This document shows, piece after piece, positions 7,711-7,971 of a stretch of 7,971 nucleotides of DNA (its first letter is position 1; the number at the start of each line of letters is the position of its first letter). Position numbers and translations under genes: made by a program. The DNA lies in NCBI GenBank assembly GCA_036297385.1, contig JAXJLD010000138.1:1-7971 (forward strand). The letters run 5' to 3'. The notes beneath the pieces were generated by a model that saw only the letters and a program-made list of their open reading frames with translations, had not been told where the DNA came from and searched no databases. Source of the stretch: Ventricola sp036297385 (GTDB lineage: Bacteria > Bacillota > Clostridia > Christensenellales > Aristaeellaceae).

Positions 7711-7716
7711 CCTCCT
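7711..7716 (-). promoter_or_regulatory. Ribosome binding site of the SH3-domain protein gene
   Basis: On the minus strand the sequence reads AGGAGG, a full Shine-Dalgarno core, with a 7-nt spacer before the ATG at 7703. This fixes the start and predicts efficient translation. Confidence 0.88.
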
Positions 7717-7749
7717 CAATATATTATGTTTTTCTAAAAATGTTACCTA

Positions 7750-7766
7750 GACATATAAAGAAGTCA
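7750..7766. repeat. Imperfect 17-bp direct repeat, copy 1
   Basis: GACATATAAAGAAGTCA matches the second copy at 7842-7858 (GGCATATAAAGTAGACA) at 14 of 17 bases, in the same orientation, 92 bp apart. The shared core is CATATAAAG. The role is unknown; it could be a pair of binding sites or a chance match in AT-rich DNA. Confidence 0.4.
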
Positions 7767-7841
7767 TCTGAATTCTACCCATGCTACAAGACCATTTTCC
7801 CTTCCCCTTTCAATCGCCAGCGGCAGTGCACAACTGTTCTT

Positions 7842-7858
7842 GGCATATAAAGTAGACA
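7842..7858. repeat. Imperfect 17-bp direct repeat, copy 2
   Basis: GGCATATAAAGTAGACA, partner of the copy at 7750-7766 (14 of 17 identical). It lies between the dyad cluster and the gene start. Confidence 0.4.
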
Positions 7859-7870
7859 TTGTGTTACGCC

Positions 7871-7898
7871 TTACAGAGCGCTGTAATTCAGCCTGAAT
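7871..7898. promoter_or_regulatory. Two adjacent inverted repeats, possible operator
   Basis: TTACAG-AGCG-CTGTAA at 7871-7886 and ATTCAG-C-CTGAAT at 7886-7898 are both perfect 6-bp-arm dyads that share one base. A weaker dyad GCAT-CTT-ATGC follows at 7901-7911. The small centres suit DNA binding by a dimeric regulator better than an RNA hairpin. They lie 45-75 bp downstream of the candidate -10 box. No regulator gene is in the window. Confidence 0.35.
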
Positions 7899-7942
7899 GA
7901 GCATCTTATGCAGCAAAAACCACTCGATATTCTTTGGAATAC

Positions 7943-7948
7943 ATTATA
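7943..7948 (-). promoter_or_regulatory. Candidate -10 box
   Basis: Perfect TATAAT on the minus strand, upstream of and in the right orientation for the SH3 protein gene. With a 17-nt spacer the -35 would be TAGATG (3 of 6 consensus bases) and the window ends there, so the call rests on the -10 alone. Confidence 0.3.
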
Positions 7949-7971
7949 CTACAAGCGGTGCAAAACATCTA

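Larger units (their letters stand above)
7717..7971 (-). promoter_or_regulatory. Upstream non-coding leader / promoter region of the two-gene unit
   Basis: This stretch is visibly richer in A and T than the coding DNA and has no convincing gene. Read on the minus strand, a perfect TATAAT lies at 7948-7943, but the matching -35 would fall at the window edge (TAGATG, a poor match). If it is used, the leader would be about 230 nt long. The region also holds the dyads at 7871-7911 and the 17-bp direct repeat listed separately. I recognise no known riboswitch consensus. Confidence 0.45.

Noticed and set aside
7066..7737. Gly/Ser/Val repeat frame on the plus strand (SVGAGVGS units)
   Set aside because: Another reading of the 24-bp minisatellite. 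The minus-strand frame has a signal peptide, a ribosome binding site and folded domains, so this one is a shadow.
6081..7850. 589-codon open frame on the plus strand (Arg-rich repeats)
   Set aside because: Antisense register shadow of the SH3 protein gene; the RRCRRRLL repeats are the reverse complement of the PTPAPTEE units. It starts with GTG without a ribosome binding site.
7764..7904. 46-codon minus-strand frame upstream of the SH3 gene
   Set aside because: It has an ATG (7904) and stop but no Shine-Dalgarno sequence and no recognisable product, and lies over the dyads and repeats. A leader peptide cannot be excluded, but nothing supports one.
7717..7936. Possible riboswitch in the leader (for example cyclic di-GMP type)
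   Set aside because: I looked for conserved riboswitch core motifs and saw none, and there is no clear terminator or sequester hairpin before the start.
7897..7971. Plus-strand frame open from ATG at 7897 to the right edge
   Set aside because: Only 25 codons visible, no ribosome binding site, and the start lies inside an inverted repeat. A promoter-like pair TTGTGT/TGTAAT (7859-7887) precedes it but is weak.

Overview
The window holds two secreted-protein genes, both read from the minus strand (right to left), and an AT-richer upstream region. Strong AGGAGG-type ribosome binding sites, Sec signal peptides ending in ALA|E, Pro-Thr-Glu stalk repeats, and MucBP, Listeria-Bacteroides (Flg_new), SHIRT and Cna_B modules all point to a Gram-positive bacterium. 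It is most likely a GC-rich member of the Bacillota (Clostridia-like gut lineages commonly carry such proteins). The assignment to a lineage is inference.

Layout in the direction of transcription. At 7971-7704 there is a non-coding leader with a possible -10 box, a cluster of short inverted repeats, an imperfect 17-bp direct repeat and a clear ribosome binding site. At 7703-6015 lies a 562-residue exported protein: signal peptide, a stalk of 8-residue Pro/Thr/Glu repeats, an SH3-like domain, a second Pro/Thr stalk, a second SH3-like domain and a C-terminal Ig-like domain. A 62-bp gap follows, with a hairpin that lacks a U-tract and a ribosome binding site. From 5952 to the left edge runs a giant exported adhesin-like protein. 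Its first 1984 residues are in the window and its C-terminus, with any wall anchor, lies outside.

The two genes probably form one transcription unit making a pair of cell-surface proteins. The first looks like an envelope-associated protein with flexible spacers, the second like a long multidomain adhesin ending in stacked Cna_B domains likely to be stabilised by isopeptide bonds. Both carry tandem DNA repeats in their coding sequence (24-bp units in the first gene, about 288-bp units in the second), so lengths probably vary between strains.

The very long open frames on the plus strand (82-6024 and 6081-7850) are not genes. They lie in exact antisense codon register and stay open because neither real gene uses a TTA, CTA or TCA codon. 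I found no RNA genes, CRISPR arrays, insertion sequences or phage genes.
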